Positions 7,343 through 16,848 are shown, counted from the first letter of the stretch. The stretch: DNA of 43,234 nt from Lachnospiraceae bacterium (GCA_017462755.1 JAFTQM010000011.1:1-43234), one strand, 5' to 3'. The notes: generated from the letters alone by a model not told the origin. Made by a program: numbers and translations.

Positions 7343-7582
7343 TTATAAATAACGGTACAGCTCTTTGGCTTCGTCCTTCTTTGTAGTCTCTGCTACATCC
7401 AGCACCTCTACACGCACTGCCTTGCCGCCAAAGCCGATTTCGATAATATCGCCGACCTTCACATTGGTCGATGCCTTTGCCGGCTTGTCATTAATCATGA
7501 CTCTGCCCGCGTCACAGGCATCGTTTGCCACCGTGCGGCGCTTTATCAGACGCGATACCTTCAAATATTTGTCTAAACGCAT
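7343..7582 (-). CDS. rqcP: RqcP-type S4-domain RNA-binding protein (YabO/HslR family)
   Basis: 79 residues from ATG 7582, after GGAGG at 10-nt spacing. The whole protein is one S4 RNA-binding domain: MRLDKYLKVSRLIKRRTVAN, then AGRVMINDKPAKAS and the VKVGDIIEIGFG turn. In Bacillus, RqcP binds obstructed 50S subunits with RqcH and helps add alanine tails in ribosome quality control. The length and the position next to yabP-yabQ-divIC match yabO. The hup gene lies just upstream, as in many Clostridia. Confidence 0.88.
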   Translation of the reverse strand: MRLDKYLKVSRLIKRRTVANDACDAGRVMINDKPAKASTNVKVGDIIEIGFGGKAVRVEVLDVAETTKKDEAKELYRYL

Positions 7583-7608
7583 AAATACCTTACCTCCGTA
7601 ATAATAAT

Positions 7609-7626
7609 GAGTTTGCGCTGCAAACC
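7609..7626. repeat. Possible half copy of the interspersed hairpin repeat
   Basis: GAGTTTGC-GCT-GCAAACC repeats the first hairpin of the elements at 30460 and 42294 (GTTTGC with GCAAAC), but the GCGC hairpin and TCACAAA block are missing. It sits between the hup terminator and rqcP. Confidence 0.4.
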
Positions 7627-7633
7627 GCATGAA

Positions 7634-7668
7634 TCAAAAAGGCTGCTTTGAAATTTCTCAAAGCAGCC
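7634..7668 (-). terminator. Intrinsic terminator after hup
   Basis: GGCTGCTTTGA (7641-7651) and TCAAAGCAGCC (7658-7668) form a perfect 11-bp stem with a 6-nt loop, followed by TTTTTGATT on the minus strand. It lies 22 bp after the hup stop. Confidence 0.93.
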
Positions 7669-7689
7669 GAATATCCATCTATTCAAGAA

Positions 7690-7965
7690 TTACTTGTTAA
7701 CAACATCCTTTAAAGCCTTACCAGCCTTGAACTTAGGAGCCTTGGAAGCCGGAATCTCGATGGTTGTCTTAGTCTGAGGATTTCTACCGGTTCTTGCTGG
7801 TCTCTCAGCTACTTCGAAAGTACCGAAACCAACTAACTGAACCTTCTCACCCTTAACTAATTCCTCGGTTACGACATCGATGAATGCCTTTAATGCCTTC
7901 TCGGAATCCTTCTTGGATAATTCGGTCTTCTCTGCAATTGCTGCAACTAATTCTGCTTTGTTCAT
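7690..7965 (-). CDS. hup: DNA-binding protein HU
   Basis: 91 residues, exactly the usual HU length, from ATG 7965 with GAGGAGGAACATTTC in front; the frame is open further upstream but that part is the promoter. The sequence shows the alpha-helical dimer body ([20 protein letters not shown]), the [11 protein letters not shown] core and the DNA-bending beta arm with RTGRNPQTK (proline at 63). HU is the main nucleoid protein, wrapping and bending DNA without strong specificity. A consensus promoter at 8099-8127 and its own terminator indicate a strong monocistronic gene. Confidence 0.97.
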   Translation of the reverse strand: MNKAELVAAIAEKTELSKKDSEKALKAFIDVVTEELVKGEKVQLVGFGTFEVAERPARTGRNPQTKTTIEIPASKAPKFKAGKALKDVVNK

Positions 7966-8098
7966 GAAATGTTCCTCCTCTGGAAAATAATACATAATCT
8001 TATGATTACTATTTTGACCCCGTCTGAACAGCCTCAGCCGGGAATAAATAAAATCCCCCATATCCAAACAATAGAACTGAATTTTACCTACAAATCTA

Positions 8099-8127
8099 TT
8101 TATAAACTGATTGACTGCATTTGTCAA
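8099..8127 (-). promoter_or_regulatory. Consensus sigma-A promoter of hup
   Basis: On the minus strand a perfect -35 TTGACA (8127-8122) and a -10 TATAAA (8104-8099) are 17 bp apart. The leader to the hup ATG is about 125 nt. Confidence 0.9.
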
Positions 8128-8180
8128 GGTATTTCGTGCATTTCCGCAGGTTTTTTCGCTGTTTTTTTGCTTTGGCGGCA

Positions 8181-9332
8181 TTAGCGCTTTGGAATTGCCT
8201 GATAATACACCTTTCCTGCAGTTAATTCCTGTCCTCTTACTGCAAACATCTCCTCTACCGTAACCAGCTGATATCCTCTCTCTACCAGCTCCGGCACTAG
8301 ATATTCCACCGCTGCTGCCGTGGTATCATAGAGGTCATGCATTAGTATAATATCACCGTCACTTACATCCTTTAATACCTGCTCAATAATCGCATCGGTA
8401 TTGCGGCTCTGCCAGTCCAGCGAATCTACCGACCAGTGTATCATCGGTACCGGCACGGTCGCGCGAACGGTGGCGTTGGTGGCGCCATATGGCGGTCGCA
8501 GCATGACACTTCCTACCGGAACATATTGATTCAGTTTCTTTTCCGTCTTGTTTATCTGCTCCAGAATGCCAGTGGCATCCAGCTCCTTCAGATTCTTGTG
8601 AGACCAGGTATGGCTCGCCACCTGATGTCCCTCTTCATAAATGCGTTTCAGAGTGTCTGTATAGGATGAAATCCTATTTCCTACGATAAAAAATGTCGCA
8701 TGGGAATCATACTCCTTGAGCACATCCAGAATGCGTCCGGTTACCGGGGTATACGGACCATCGTCAAAGGTAAACGCCACCATCGGCTTTTCCGGGTCCG
8801 CGGTAAAGTCCTTGACCGGGGTCGGAGTTGGTACCTCGGTTGGTTCCGGTGCTACCGTCGGTGTTGGTGTTGCCGTCGGAGTTGGTGTTGCCGCCTCTGT
8901 CGGTTCCGGCGTCGCGGTTGGGCTTGGTATCTCCGCCTCTGTCGGCTCCGGCGTCGCAGTCGGACTTGGCGCCTTCGTCGGGGTCGGACTTGGTGTTACC
9001 GCCTCTGTCGGTGTTACTGTTGGACTTGGTGTTTCTGTCGGTGTCGGTGCCTCCGTCGGGCTTGGTGCCTTCGTTGTCGTTGGCTCCGGAATTGCGGTCG
9101 GTGCCTTGGTTGGAGCTTTGGTCACTACCCGCAATATTTCTTCTGATTCATTCTTTTCCGCGTAGTTCTCTTTGGTGTCTGCACTTGCCGTCATATTCGG
9201 CTGTACCTTATAGTATATTCCGATTACTATCGCTAAAACAAGAAGCGACGAAAGCAGGATAAGCATTAATATCGGCAATGCTTCCTGATTTCGTCGCGTT
9301 TTCTTTTGATTCTGTTTATTTTCTGTCTGCAT
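8181..9332 (-). CDS. Membrane-anchored polysaccharide deacetylase (CE4, NodB domain)
   Basis: 383 residues from ATG 9332 (GGAG 12 nt upstream; an in-frame ATG at 9359 is less well placed). A basic cytoplasmic end is followed by a signal anchor ([20 protein letters not shown]), a Pro/Thr/Glu/Ala linker of about 100 residues ([20 protein letters not shown]-like repeats), and a C-terminal NodB domain. All five CE4 motifs are present: TFDDGP, SHTWSH, RPPYGA, the DSLDW block and ILMHD. It should deacetylate a cell-wall sugar, probably N-acetylglucosamine or N-acetylmuramic acid of peptidoglycan, at the outer membrane face; the substrate is inferred. The linker probably spans the wall. Own promoter at 9384-9412. 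Confidence 0.9.
   Translation of the reverse strand: MQTENKQNQKKTRRNQEALPILMLILLSSLLVLAIVIGIYYKVQPNMTASADTKENYAEKNESEEILRVVTKAPTKAPTAIPEPTTTKAPSPTEAPTPTETPSPTVTPTEAVTPSPTPTKAPSPTATPEPTEAEIPSPTATPEPTEAATPTPTATPTPTVAPEPTEVPTPTPVKDFTADPEKPMVAFTFDDGPYTPVTGRILDVLKEYDSHATFFIVGNRISSYTDTLKRIYEEGHQVASHTWSHKNLKELDATGILEQINKTEKKLNQYVPVGSVMLRPPYGATNATVRATVPVPMIHWSVDSLDWQSRNTDAIIEQVLKDVSDGDIILMHDLYDTTAAAVEYLVPELVERGYQLVTVEEMFAVRGQELTAGKVYYQAIPKR
8818..9130 (-). repeat. Coding low-complexity repeats (Pro-Thr linker of the deacetylase)
   Basis: Imperfect tandem units of 6-24 bp such as GGTGTTGGTGTTGCCGTC on the plus strand encode PT[EAP] repeats. Such tracts change length easily by slippage, so the linker length may vary between strains. 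Confidence 0.75.
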
Positions 9333-9383
9333 CTTCTTTACGCTCCAATGTTTCCGCATTCGCTTTTGTTTATTGCGTTCTAC

Positions 9384-9412
9384 ATTGTAGCACGAAGTAT
9401 TGCAAAATTCAA
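9384..9412 (-). promoter_or_regulatory. Sigma-A promoter of the deacetylase gene
   Basis: -35 TTGAAT and -10 TACAAT with a 17-bp spacer on the minus strand, in the gap between fliS and the deacetylase gene. Confidence 0.7.
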
Positions 9413-9439
9413 CCGTTCATTCCTTTTTACCACAAAATT

Positions 9440-9916
9440 CTATGCAGTAAAGCCTCGTTTCGAACCGGCATCCAGCAAGGATTCGTTCAGACTGTTCCTG
9501 CCGTAGGTCAGTCCCGCATACACCTGCTCCGTATTCTGCATAACCGGTCCGGAGATATCCTGCTCACTTACTACACGAAATGCCTCGCGTAATTTGTTCA
9601 GCACCATATCCACATCATCTAACGGCTCTGCCTTGCGCTGCATCTGCGCACGAATCAATGCCTTATTTGCAAAGGAGTATAAGCTTAACAGCTCATAGGA
9701 AATCGCATAGCGATAATCCAATGCTCCCATCAGCTCATTCATAAAACGAGCCGCATGCTTTAATTCCTTTTCATATTCTGCGATTTTCCCCTCCGCAAGC
9801 ATTGCTCTTGCGGTCTGGGTATCGGTCAGAATAATATCATACATAATGACAATCAGTTCACTCCGGGACGCCTGCGTCACCCGAAAGGTAAACTCCTGCA
9901 GCTTTTCCTTTTCCAT
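9440..9916 (-). CDS. fliS: Flagellin export chaperone FliS
   Basis: 158 residues, all-helical. The family's N-terminal pattern is present (FTFRVTQASRSELIVIMYDIIL), as are the middle helices (FMNELMGALDYRYAISYELLSLYSFANKAL), and the C-terminal AGLTYGRNSLNE resembles FliS proteins of Lachnospiraceae. FliS binds the C-terminus of flagellin in the cytoplasm, preventing early polymerisation and handing it to FlhA. It lies 85 bp downstream of flagellin on the same strand, the expected neighbour. AGGAGAGCGT precedes the ATG. Confidence 0.85.
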   Translation of the reverse strand: MEKEKLQEFTFRVTQASRSELIVIMYDIILTDTQTARAMLAEGKIAEYEKELKHAARFMNELMGALDYRYAISYELLSLYSFANKALIRAQMQRKAEPLDDVDMVLNKLREAFRVVSEQDISGPVMQNTEQVYAGLTYGRNSLNESLLDAGSKRGFTA

Positions 9917-10001
9917 ACGCTCTCCTTTCTATCGGAGTGCTTTTCAGCACAAGCAACTCACTTTTTTATTCTTCATTGCTCTCCCTGACCGGAGACGTAT
10001 T

Positions 10002-11501
10002 TTAGCCCTGTAACAGAGACAGAATCGTCTGCGGACGCTCATTTGCCTGCGCCAGCATCGCTGTACCTGCCTGTGCCAATACATTCTTCTGCGTATAGGT
10101 GGTCATTTCCTCTGCCATATCGGTATCTTCGATTCTGGACAATGCCTCTGTAATGTTCTCCGAGGAAACATCCAGATTTGCAATCGCATGGTCCAGACGG
10201 TTCTGGTATGCACCCAGCTTCGCACGGATTGCAGACACCTGCATTACTGCTTCATTACACAGTGTAATCGCTCTCTGTGCACCATCATCCGTACATACAT
10301 TTACTACATGAACGCCAAGCGTCTCTGTATTGATACAAGGAATTCTTACCTCCATCGTCTGACCCTCGTTTGCACCAATCTGCAAATCCATCGGTCCCGC
10401 CGATAATACGGTTACCAAAACCTCGGTTTCCGTACTTCCGCCAATAGAAGCCTCCGTACCGCCGTCTGCGGTTGCATCTGTAAAGTCCGTACCTGCCGCA
10501 CCCGGCTTTACTTCGAACTTTACTTCAAAGCTGCCGTAATCGGTTACGGTAACGATGTTACCCTTCGCAGAAACCGTTGCAGTGGTATTAAAGCCTTCTT
10601 CACCAAGCGATGCAACTGCATCCACACCGACTGCTACGGCACCTTCTTCACCGATACCGAACAAATCTCTTAACTCTTCATTATCACACAATACTTCGAT
10701 TCTTTCCTCCGAGCCGTATGCTTCTGTTACCAGAATCAGCTCACCGCCCACCGAAGCATCCTCCAGAGTATAGCCTGCATTCTCCGGCAGACCGCCGCCT
10801 GCGGTGCCGACAAATGCCTTGATATTCATGGTATCACAGGTATTACGGATTCTTTCGTATACCTCACCCATCGTATCGCCGATTCCAACCGGTATCTCTG
10901 CACCATTGATGTTAATCGTACCGGCTACATCAATCTCCTCATCCTCTGAGCCAATCTGCAGACCTGCCATAACCGCCTGTCTTGCATCCTGCTCAATCGT
11001 CAGGGAGTAATCTCCGACATCTACCGTATCCGACAGAGAAATCAAGGATACCGAGCTGTTGCTGGAATAGGACTGACAGTCTACATTTCCATCCAACAGA
11101 GTCTTGGTATTGAACTCTGTGGTCTCCGAAATACGGTCAATTTCGTCATTCAGCTGATTAATTTCTCTCTGGATGGCTGCACGGTCATCTGCGGTATTGG
11201 TACCGTTTGCTGCCTGCACCGAAAGCTCACGCATACGCTGCAGCATGGCGCTTACCTCCTGCAATGCACCCTCTGCCGTCTGAATTACCGAAATACCATC
11301 CGAGGCATTTCTGCTCGCCTGATCCAAACCCTCTATCTGTGTCTTCATCTTCTGCGCAATCGCCATACCTGCTGCATCATCTGCCGCACGGTTAATCTTG
11401 TAACCGGAGGATAATCTCTCCAAGCTCTTATCCAATGCACTGTTGGTCTTGCCCAGCATATTATTTGCCTTTAACGCTGCAATATTGTGATTAATTCTCA
11501 T
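10002..11501 (-). CDS. hag: Flagellin
   Basis: 499 residues. The N-terminal D0/D1 region (1-140) is canonical ([34 protein letters not shown]), with [10 protein letters not shown] at 87-96, the segment recognised by TLR5 in other flagellins. The C-terminal D1/D0 (about 425-499) has [14 protein letters not shown] and ends in QTILSLLQG. The 150-400 region is the variable surface domain and contains FlgN/hook IN-like motifs. Six cysteines are present (residue 142, four in or near the variable region and one in the C-terminal D1 helix), which is unusual since flagellins normally avoid cysteine. The gene lies 35 bp after the FliK-like gene and is probably expressed from the sigma-28 promoter upstream of it, perhaps also from an internal one. 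Confidence 0.95.
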   Translation of the reverse strand: MRINHNIAALKANNMLGKTNSALDKSLERLSSGYKINRAADDAAGMAIAQKMKTQIEGLDQASRNASDGISVIQTAEGALQEVSAMLQRMRELSVQAANGTNTADDRAAIQREINQLNDEIDRISETTEFNTKTLLDGNVDCQSYSSNSSVSLISLSDTVDVGDYSLTIEQDARQAVMAGLQIGSEDEEIDVAGTININGAEIPVGIGDTMGEVYERIRNTCDTMNIKAFVGTAGGGLPENAGYTLEDASVGGELILVTEAYGSEERIEVLCDNEELRDLFGIGEEGAVAVGVDAVASLGEEGFNTTATVSAKGNIVTVTDYGSFEVKFEVKPGAAGTDFTDATADGGTEASIGGSTETEVLVTVLSAGPMDLQIGANEGQTMEVRIPCINTETLGVHVVNVCTDDGAQRAITLCNEAVMQVSAIRAKLGAYQNRLDHAIANLDVSSENITEALSRIEDTDMAEEMTTYTQKNVLAQAGTAMLAQANERPQTILSLLQG

Positions 11502-11536
11502 TTACCTGCACCTGTCCCTTTCTTCTGCCTGCTGTC

Positions 11537-14500
11537 TTAATTTGCAGAAACTGTCTTAATAATTGTTTTTGCCGCCAGGTACAAATCGTCCGTCCTTGTC
11601 ACTCCCGACTCCTGTGCATCTGCCGCTTCCACACTGCTTCTGCGGTAAATGCTTCCATCCTTGTATATATAGGAGTCTGTTGACCTGGTCTTTAACCCAT
11701 AATTCCACTGGGATATTGCAAAGCCCTGCTCTACCAGGCTTTCCTTCAATTGTGTTTCTTTTTGCTGTAATTTTGAAAGTCCTTCTCTGGAGGAAGTCGT
11801 CACATAACCCTGTATGCTGCGCTCCTCGACCGAAAGCTCTACTGCTACATCCGTACCATCCTCCTGCTTTAAGTGGATGGATACCTTGCCGCTCTGACTT
11901 GCCGAATGAAGCACGGTCAGATTCATCTTCACAAAGCCGCTTTCACTGCGGAGCGGAATCTCGTAAAACTCTCTCTCTGCCAGACCTCCCGATAAGCGAA
12001 TGGTATTTCGCAACCGCAATAATGCGGTGCTGTCCTCGCCGCTCAAGGAAGACCTTCCAAATAACTCATCAATCACTTTATCGGCAGATTTGTTCCATTT
12101 CTCAACCAGCTTTTGCATATTTTCTGCATTTTCTGCGGAAATCTCCTCGATATCTTCCTCTGCCGAAGCCTCCAACGGCTCTGCATTGTACTTTTCTGCC
12201 AGCTTATTTAAGCGCCCTCTGGTACTTTCTGCCGACAACAAATCCTTGGCGGATTGCAGCATGGCAATGCTCTTTTCCTGACCAAAGCCGGAAAGGAATG
12301 CCATTTCCTCTGCACTTTCCTGTGCTGCTGCATTCAGCTGCTCCAGCTTCCACGCCGCATACTGCTCTTCCTCGGCAGTATTGTCTACCGCTGCCATCAC
12401 CTCGTTCAGACGCTCCAGCGACATCTGCTCCGGATTCTGACCGCTCTCCCGAATGCCCGCAAGCTTTTCCGGTGTCAGCTTTGCTAAAATATTTTCTGCC
12501 AGCATATGCTGGTAAGAAAATGCCGTTCCTGCCTGTGATAAGATATCGGTTCCGCGCAGCGTCAGCTGCTCCAAACCACCAAATGCATCATTTACATCCG
12601 CGTCGATGCCGCCCCTGCGCTCCGTCCGCACCGCGGATAAGAGATTTGCCAGAGTAACCTCTCTGCCTGCATTAACTACGGCTCCGAGCGCTGCTCCGTC
12701 ACTCTTGGTTACCTGATGCAACAGACGGTAAATACCGATATAGGAGTCTCTTTCCTCCTGCGTCAGCTCCTTCTTTTGGTCCAGCTTGACCAAATAGCTG
12801 CTGTACTTTTCTCCGGTGGTCGCTCCCTCTGCCTGCAGCTGCTGCAATACTGCATTCAGCTCATCAATCGGCATTTCCAGCGGATTGATGTTTTCCCGAA
12901 TCAGACGGACGGTAGCCGCCGGATTCATGCCATCGAGAAGCTGCTGTACCTTTGCATCGTACAGCTTCATTTCCTGTATGTTCTCTTCGCTCAATTCTAA
13001 TTGATTATAGGACAAAATGCGGATGGCACGACGATTCGCCTCCGTCTGCTCTAAGCCCATTTCCTGCATCAGACTGTCCATATTGCGGAATGCGGTGCGA
13101 ATCGAATCACCCATATCCGCTCTCGGCTTGGTCATAACTGCCTCGTAGGTCTGCTCTGCACGCGCAAATTCTGCGGACATCGTTCTGCCGCTTTCGGCAA
13201 GAGTATCTAATGTCTGTATATTGCGTGCCGTAAAGGTCGCGCCAAGCAGATATGCCGGTGCGGTCTTTACTTCATTTACCGCGCTCTGTGTCCGCGCCAG
13301 CAGCTCGATATCGCCTCTGGTCGCCTCACTTACTACACCGCCTGCCTCACGATATAAATTCTCATAATATTCCTGTTCTAGATTGCGCAGGCCTTCGACG
13401 ATACGGGTCAGTCCATCAGTATCCAGCCGGATACCACGCTCAAGAAGCTTTGCTCCCGACTCTGCCGTGAGCTTTAACTGAATCTCTGCCAGCTGTCTGC
13501 GTGCCGTGACATCCTGAATGGTGGTCGTATCCCCTAACTGCTCCTGCACCCGCTTCAGATAAGCCAATGAAAGCTCTCCGGTTCCTCCCTGCGACTGCAG
13601 CGACTGCACTGCCGCATCCACGGTCTCCATACGAATCTCTGCAAACTCCCGCCGGTACATACGCACCTGCGCCTGCACCTTCAGCTCCTGCGGCGTATTG
13701 CCGAATACCGCCTGCTCTGCCGCCTGTCCCTTCTGCCAGGATTTTGCTACCTGCTCTAATATCTCCTCGGTACTAAGCTCTCCGGAAAATTCGTCCAATT
13801 CCTGCTTGTATGCCAGATTTTCCGGTGTCAGCGGAAGCTCCCGCTCTAACAGCCATCTGGCATCCGCCAAGCCGTCCGCATCCACTGCTCTGTCTGCCTG
13901 CTGCAATACCTGCTCCACCGCCGGCTGCAGCTGCTGCCAATCCGCCTCCGGCATCGGCCGTGCGCTCTCTCTTGCGCCGCTATGTACTGCCCGGTACAGG
14001 TTCTGAATGTCCGGTGCCAGCTCGTTCCGAATCAAATATGCCTTGGCACCCTCTCCAATTGCGCCGAGTCCCTGTCCCAGCTTTACTGCCTGCAAGGCTT
14101 CCTCTATCTTTTCCTCCGTTACCGGAATGTCTGCCTTCACAAAAAGCTCCGCCAGATATTCGGTCAGTGCATTGGTTCCGAGCGCATTCTGCTCCGCAAT
14201 CTTTTTTATCTCTTCTCTGACCCTTGCCTGCTTTTCTACCTGCTGTGTCAATTCTACCTTCTTCTGCGCTCTGCCGGTCTTGATACGCTCCAATGCTCTC
14301 GCCAGACGTTCCAAATTGTAACCCTCCAGCGTAAAGCCCTCTGCCGCCAGCTCGCGGTAATCCTCCGTCGTCATGCGTTCCGCGATTTCCTCCGGATTTT
14401 CTTCCTCCTCCGTCGTCTCTTCTGTCTCCGTATGCTCCTTTACCACCGCTCCGGCACTTGCGTCCACCTGCGTAAAGCTTACTCCTGCCGACTTTGCCTC

Positions 14501-14776
14501 GTCCTTAGCGCCGACCTCCTTCAGCGTCACTCCGTTGGCATCCGCACGCAGCACCTGAAAACGGCGAATCTGACCTTCCTTGGCGTCCTTTACGGAGCTT
14601 GTCGGAAAGTCTACCTTTTTGCCCGAAAAGTCCATCGTTACCTGCTCCGATACCTTCGCTACCGTACCGGTAATAATCTGACCCTCCGTAAACACGCTTG
14701 CAGCGCTTTCACGCTCCTGCACACCTGTATTATGATATTGATTTATACGATTAGAATTTACATGATCAATTATCAT
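11537..14776 (-). CDS. Large FliK-like / DUF6240-type flagellar protein
   Basis: 1079 residues from ATG 14776, preceded by GGGGGAAATACGCA. The frame is open to 14863, but that segment contains the sigma-28 promoter, so the shorter start is right. The N-terminus (EGQIITGTVAKVSEQVTMDF) resembles a small beta domain; the middle, about 120-900, is long, helical, Glu/Gln/Ala-rich and coiled-coil-like; the C-terminus (MNLTVLHSASQSGKVSIHLK, VAVELSVEERSIQGYVTTSS, LKESLVEQGFAI) has the pattern of the FliK hook-length-control domain. I believe the family is DUF6240, seen near flagellar genes in Lachnospiraceae; this is recalled, not searched. A role in hook/filament assembly or length control is inferred from the domain, promoter and flagellin-fliS neighbours. 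Confidence 0.7.
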   Translation of the reverse strand: MIIDHVNSNRINQYHNTGVQERESAASVFTEGQIITGTVAKVSEQVTMDFSGKKVDFPTSSVKDAKEGQIRRFQVLRADANGVTLKEVGAKDEAKSAGVSFTQVDASAGAVVKEHTETEETTEEEENPEEIAERMTTEDYRELAAEGFTLEGYNLERLARALERIKTGRAQKKVELTQQVEKQARVREEIKKIAEQNALGTNALTEYLAELFVKADIPVTEEKIEEALQAVKLGQGLGAIGEGAKAYLIRNELAPDIQNLYRAVHSGARESARPMPEADWQQLQPAVEQVLQQADRAVDADGLADARWLLERELPLTPENLAYKQELDEFSGELSTEEILEQVAKSWQKGQAAEQAVFGNTPQELKVQAQVRMYRREFAEIRMETVDAAVQSLQSQGGTGELSLAYLKRVQEQLGDTTTIQDVTARRQLAEIQLKLTAESGAKLLERGIRLDTDGLTRIVEGLRNLEQEYYENLYREAGGVVSEATRGDIELLARTQSAVNEVKTAPAYLLGATFTARNIQTLDTLAESGRTMSAEFARAEQTYEAVMTKPRADMGDSIRTAFRNMDSLMQEMGLEQTEANRRAIRILSYNQLELSEENIQEMKLYDAKVQQLLDGMNPAATVRLIRENINPLEMPIDELNAVLQQLQAEGATTGEKYSSYLVKLDQKKELTQEERDSYIGIYRLLHQVTKSDGAALGAVVNAGREVTLANLLSAVRTERRGGIDADVNDAFGGLEQLTLRGTDILSQAGTAFSYQHMLAENILAKLTPEKLAGIRESGQNPEQMSLERLNEVMAAVDNTAEEEQYAAWKLEQLNAAAQESAEEMAFLSGFGQEKSIAMLQSAKDLLSAESTRGRLNKLAEKYNAEPLEASAEEDIEEISAENAENMQKLVEKWNKSADKVIDELFGRSSLSGEDSTALLRLRNTIRLSGGLAEREFYEIPLRSESGFVKMNLTVLHSASQSGKVSIHLKQEDGTDVAVELSVEERSIQGYVTTSSREGLSKLQQKETQLKESLVEQGFAISQWNYGLKTRSTDSYIYKDGSIYRRSSVEAADAQESGVTRTDDLYLAAKTIIKTVSAN

Positions 14777-14823
14777 TGCGTATTTCCCCCATTCTGCATG
14801 AGTTGTTCGACACTTCAAGCATA

Positions 14824-14850
14824 ATATCGGCAAATTATTAAAAAAACTTA
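14824..14850 (-). promoter_or_regulatory. Sigma-28 (SigD/FliA) promoter of the FliK-like/flagellin/fliS genes
   Basis: On the minus strand TAAG (14850-14847), a 15-bp spacer and GCCGATAT (14831-14824) match the sigma-28 consensus TAAA-N15-GCCGATAA/T. It ends 48 bp before ATG 14776, which also settles that start. Confidence 0.88.
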
Positions 14851-14862
14851 ATATTTCTCTCA

Positions 14863-14891
14863 TTGTATTTCGTGCTTTACTCTGCTAATAT
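14863..14891 (+). promoter_or_regulatory. Probable sigma-A promoter of the DUF885 lipoprotein gene
   Basis: TTGTAT and TAATAT with a 17-bp spacer on the plus strand, about 90 bp before the start codon and back to back with the sigma-28 promoter. Confidence 0.5.
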
Positions 14892-14981
14892 GGAGTAGGT
14901 AACAACCAAAAGAACCTGCAAAAAAATTCGTAATGCGCACCACTGCTGCATACGATTTTATAAAAGGAAAGGATATGAGGA

Positions 14982-16775
14982 ATGAGTATGAAACGCTTGA
15001 AAAAACAACTGCTTTCCTGTCTGCTTGTATTCGGTCTGACCATCAGCCTGCCGGGCTGTGCCGGAAAAAACGAAGAAAAACAGCAGGAATCGACCACGGC
15101 AGAGACCTTTGAACAGTTTATCGACCGCATTTACCGCGAAGAGGTCAGCTGCGACACCCTGACGCTGCATTATTGCCTGACTAACCCGGAGGCATACGAC
15201 ATTGTAATGGATGAAATTACGATGGGCAGTCTCTCCCAGCAGGAAATTACCGAAGCCGCACCGGAATTAGAGGCACTGATAACACAGCTGAACAGCTATG
15301 ATTATGAGACCCTGTCCGAGGAGGAACAGCTGATTTATGACTGCTTGCAGTTTATTTTAGAAAAAACCGCTGCGCTCAATGCCTATGAGTATTATTCCGA
15401 GCCGCTCGGACCGACCACCGGCTTGCAGGCGCAGCTTCCCATTCTGCTTGCCGAATATGCTTTTTACAACAAAGAGGATATCGCTACTTATTTGGAGCTG
15501 CTAAACTGCACTTTGGACTATTTTGAGGATGTGGCACAGTATGAGCGCGAAAAATCCGCTGCCGGACTGTTTATGAACGATGATGTCGTGGATGAAATCA
15601 TCTCCCAATGCGAAAATTTCATTGCCAATCCGGAAGAAAATCTGCTGATTGAGCATTTCAACAATGTGGTGGAAAACTTTGACGGTCTGTCCACCGACGA
15701 AATCATTCTGTATAAGGAGCAGAACCGCGAGGCGGTAATGAACAGCGTAATTCCTGCGTATGAGCTGCTGATTGAAACACTGACCGAGCTCAAGGGCACC
15801 GCCAAAAACGAGCTTGGTATCTGCGGCTTTGAAGATGGCAAAACCTATTTTGAGCTGCTGGTACAATCCTCTACCGGCTCTTCCATGAGCATCAAGCAAA
15901 TCAAAAAGGCGCTGGAACGCACGGTCAACGCTGCCATGCTTCGTTTAAGTGCGGCACAGCTTACCGACCCGACGATTTACGACCGCTATCTGGCCGTAAC
16001 CTACCCTGAGGGTGAGCCTGCGGATAATCTGGAATACTTAAAGTTAGCTATCGCTGAGGATTTTCCGGCATTGGAATCCGTGGACTATACCGTACAGTAC
16101 CTGCACGAATCCCTGCAGGAGTATTTAAGTCCTGCCATGTATCTGGTGCCGCCGTTTGACGATTGCAACAACAACCGCATTTTTATCAATCCGAATCCGG
16201 AATATGCGGACAGCAGTCTGTTCACCACACTGGCACATGAGGGCTATCCGGGACATCTGTACCAGAATGTTTATTTTCTTTCGACCGACCCGCACCCGCT
16301 CCGTCACATTCTGCGTACCAGCGGTTATACGGAGGGCTGGGGAACCTACGCCGAGCTTTACGGTTACGAGCTTGCCGGACTGGACGATGCCCTCGCCTCC
16401 TTCCTGCAGGACAATCAGGCTGCCATCCTTTGTCTGTACGGACTTTCCGAAATCGGTATCCATGCTGAGGGCTGGGACGAAGCCGATACCATCGAATTCT
16501 GGGCAGGCTACGGTATTCCTTCGGATATCGCCGCTGAAATTTATCTTTCTCTGGTCGCAGAACCGGCCAGTTATCTGCCATACTGCCTCGGTTATGTAGA
16601 GTTTATGAATCTGCGCGACGAAGCGGAAGATACGCTTGATGAAGAATTCTCCATTTTGGAGTTCCACACCTTCCTGTTAGACATCGGACCGGCACCATTT
16701 GAGGTCATCGAAGACCGGATGGAGGACTGGATGGAGGGGCAACATACTACGAAATCGAATTTGTCGCAAAAATAA
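14982..16775 (+). CDS. DUF885-family lipoprotein, predicted zinc metallopeptidase
   Basis: 597 residues. A lipoprotein signal with lipobox LPGC (Cys26) directs it to the outer face of the membrane. The rest matches DUF885: a helical body, then HEGYPGH near residue 418 (the HExxxH-like metal site) and YTEGWGTYAEL about 30 residues later supplying further ligands. Such proteins resemble M3/M32-type gluzincin peptidases and probably degrade peptides; the substrate is unknown. ATG 14982 or ATG 14988 may be the start (GAGG spacing slightly favours 14988). It is monocistronic and divergent from the flagellar unit, with nothing else obviously linked. Confidence 0.85.
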   Translation: MSMKRLKKQLLSCLLVFGLTISLPGCAGKNEEKQQESTTAETFEQFIDRIYREEVSCDTLTLHYCLTNPEAYDIVMDEITMGSLSQQEITEAAPELEALITQLNSYDYETLSEEEQLIYDCLQFILEKTAALNAYEYYSEPLGPTTGLQAQLPILLAEYAFYNKEDIATYLELLNCTLDYFEDVAQYEREKSAAGLFMNDDVVDEIISQCENFIANPEENLLIEHFNNVVENFDGLSTDEIILYKEQNREAVMNSVIPAYELLIETLTELKGTAKNELGICGFEDGKTYFELLVQSSTGSSMSIKQIKKALERTVNAAMLRLSAAQLTDPTIYDRYLAVTYPEGEPADNLEYLKLAIAEDFPALESVDYTVQYLHESLQEYLSPAMYLVPPFDDCNNNRIFINPNPEYADSSLFTTLAHEGYPGHLYQNVYFLSTDPHPLRHILRTSGYTEGWGTYAELYGYELAGLDDALASFLQDNQAAILCLYGLSEIGIHAEGWDEADTIEFWAGYGIPSDIAAEIYLSLVAEPASYLPYCLGYVEFMNLRDEAEDTLDEEFSILEFHTFLLDIGPAPFEVIEDRMEDWMEGQHTTKSNLSQK

Positions 16776-16819
16776 TAGAAATTTTATGATATTCTACATT
16801 TTTTTCACTTTATCGGATA

Positions 16820-16848
16820 TTGACATTTACAACTCGAATAATTATACT
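16820..16848 (+). promoter_or_regulatory. Consensus sigma-A promoter of pckA
   Basis: Perfect -35 TTGACA (16820-16825), 17-bp spacer and -10 TATACT (16843-16848) on the plus strand, consistent with a highly expressed central-metabolism gene. Confidence 0.92.

Noticed and set aside
8818-9130. CRISPR or tandem-repeat array
   Set aside because: Units are short, imperfect, without spacers, and code in frame for a Pro/Thr linker of the deacetylase.
11641-11700. Second sigma-28 promoter for flagellin inside the FliK-like gene (TAAA ... CCTATAT)
   Set aside because: The -10 differs from GCCGATAT at key positions and the spacer is off by one; too weak to list as a feature.
14777-14863. N-terminal extension of the FliK-like protein to 14863
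   Set aside because: This stretch contains the sigma-28 promoter and lacks a ribosome binding site; the ATG at 14776 has one.
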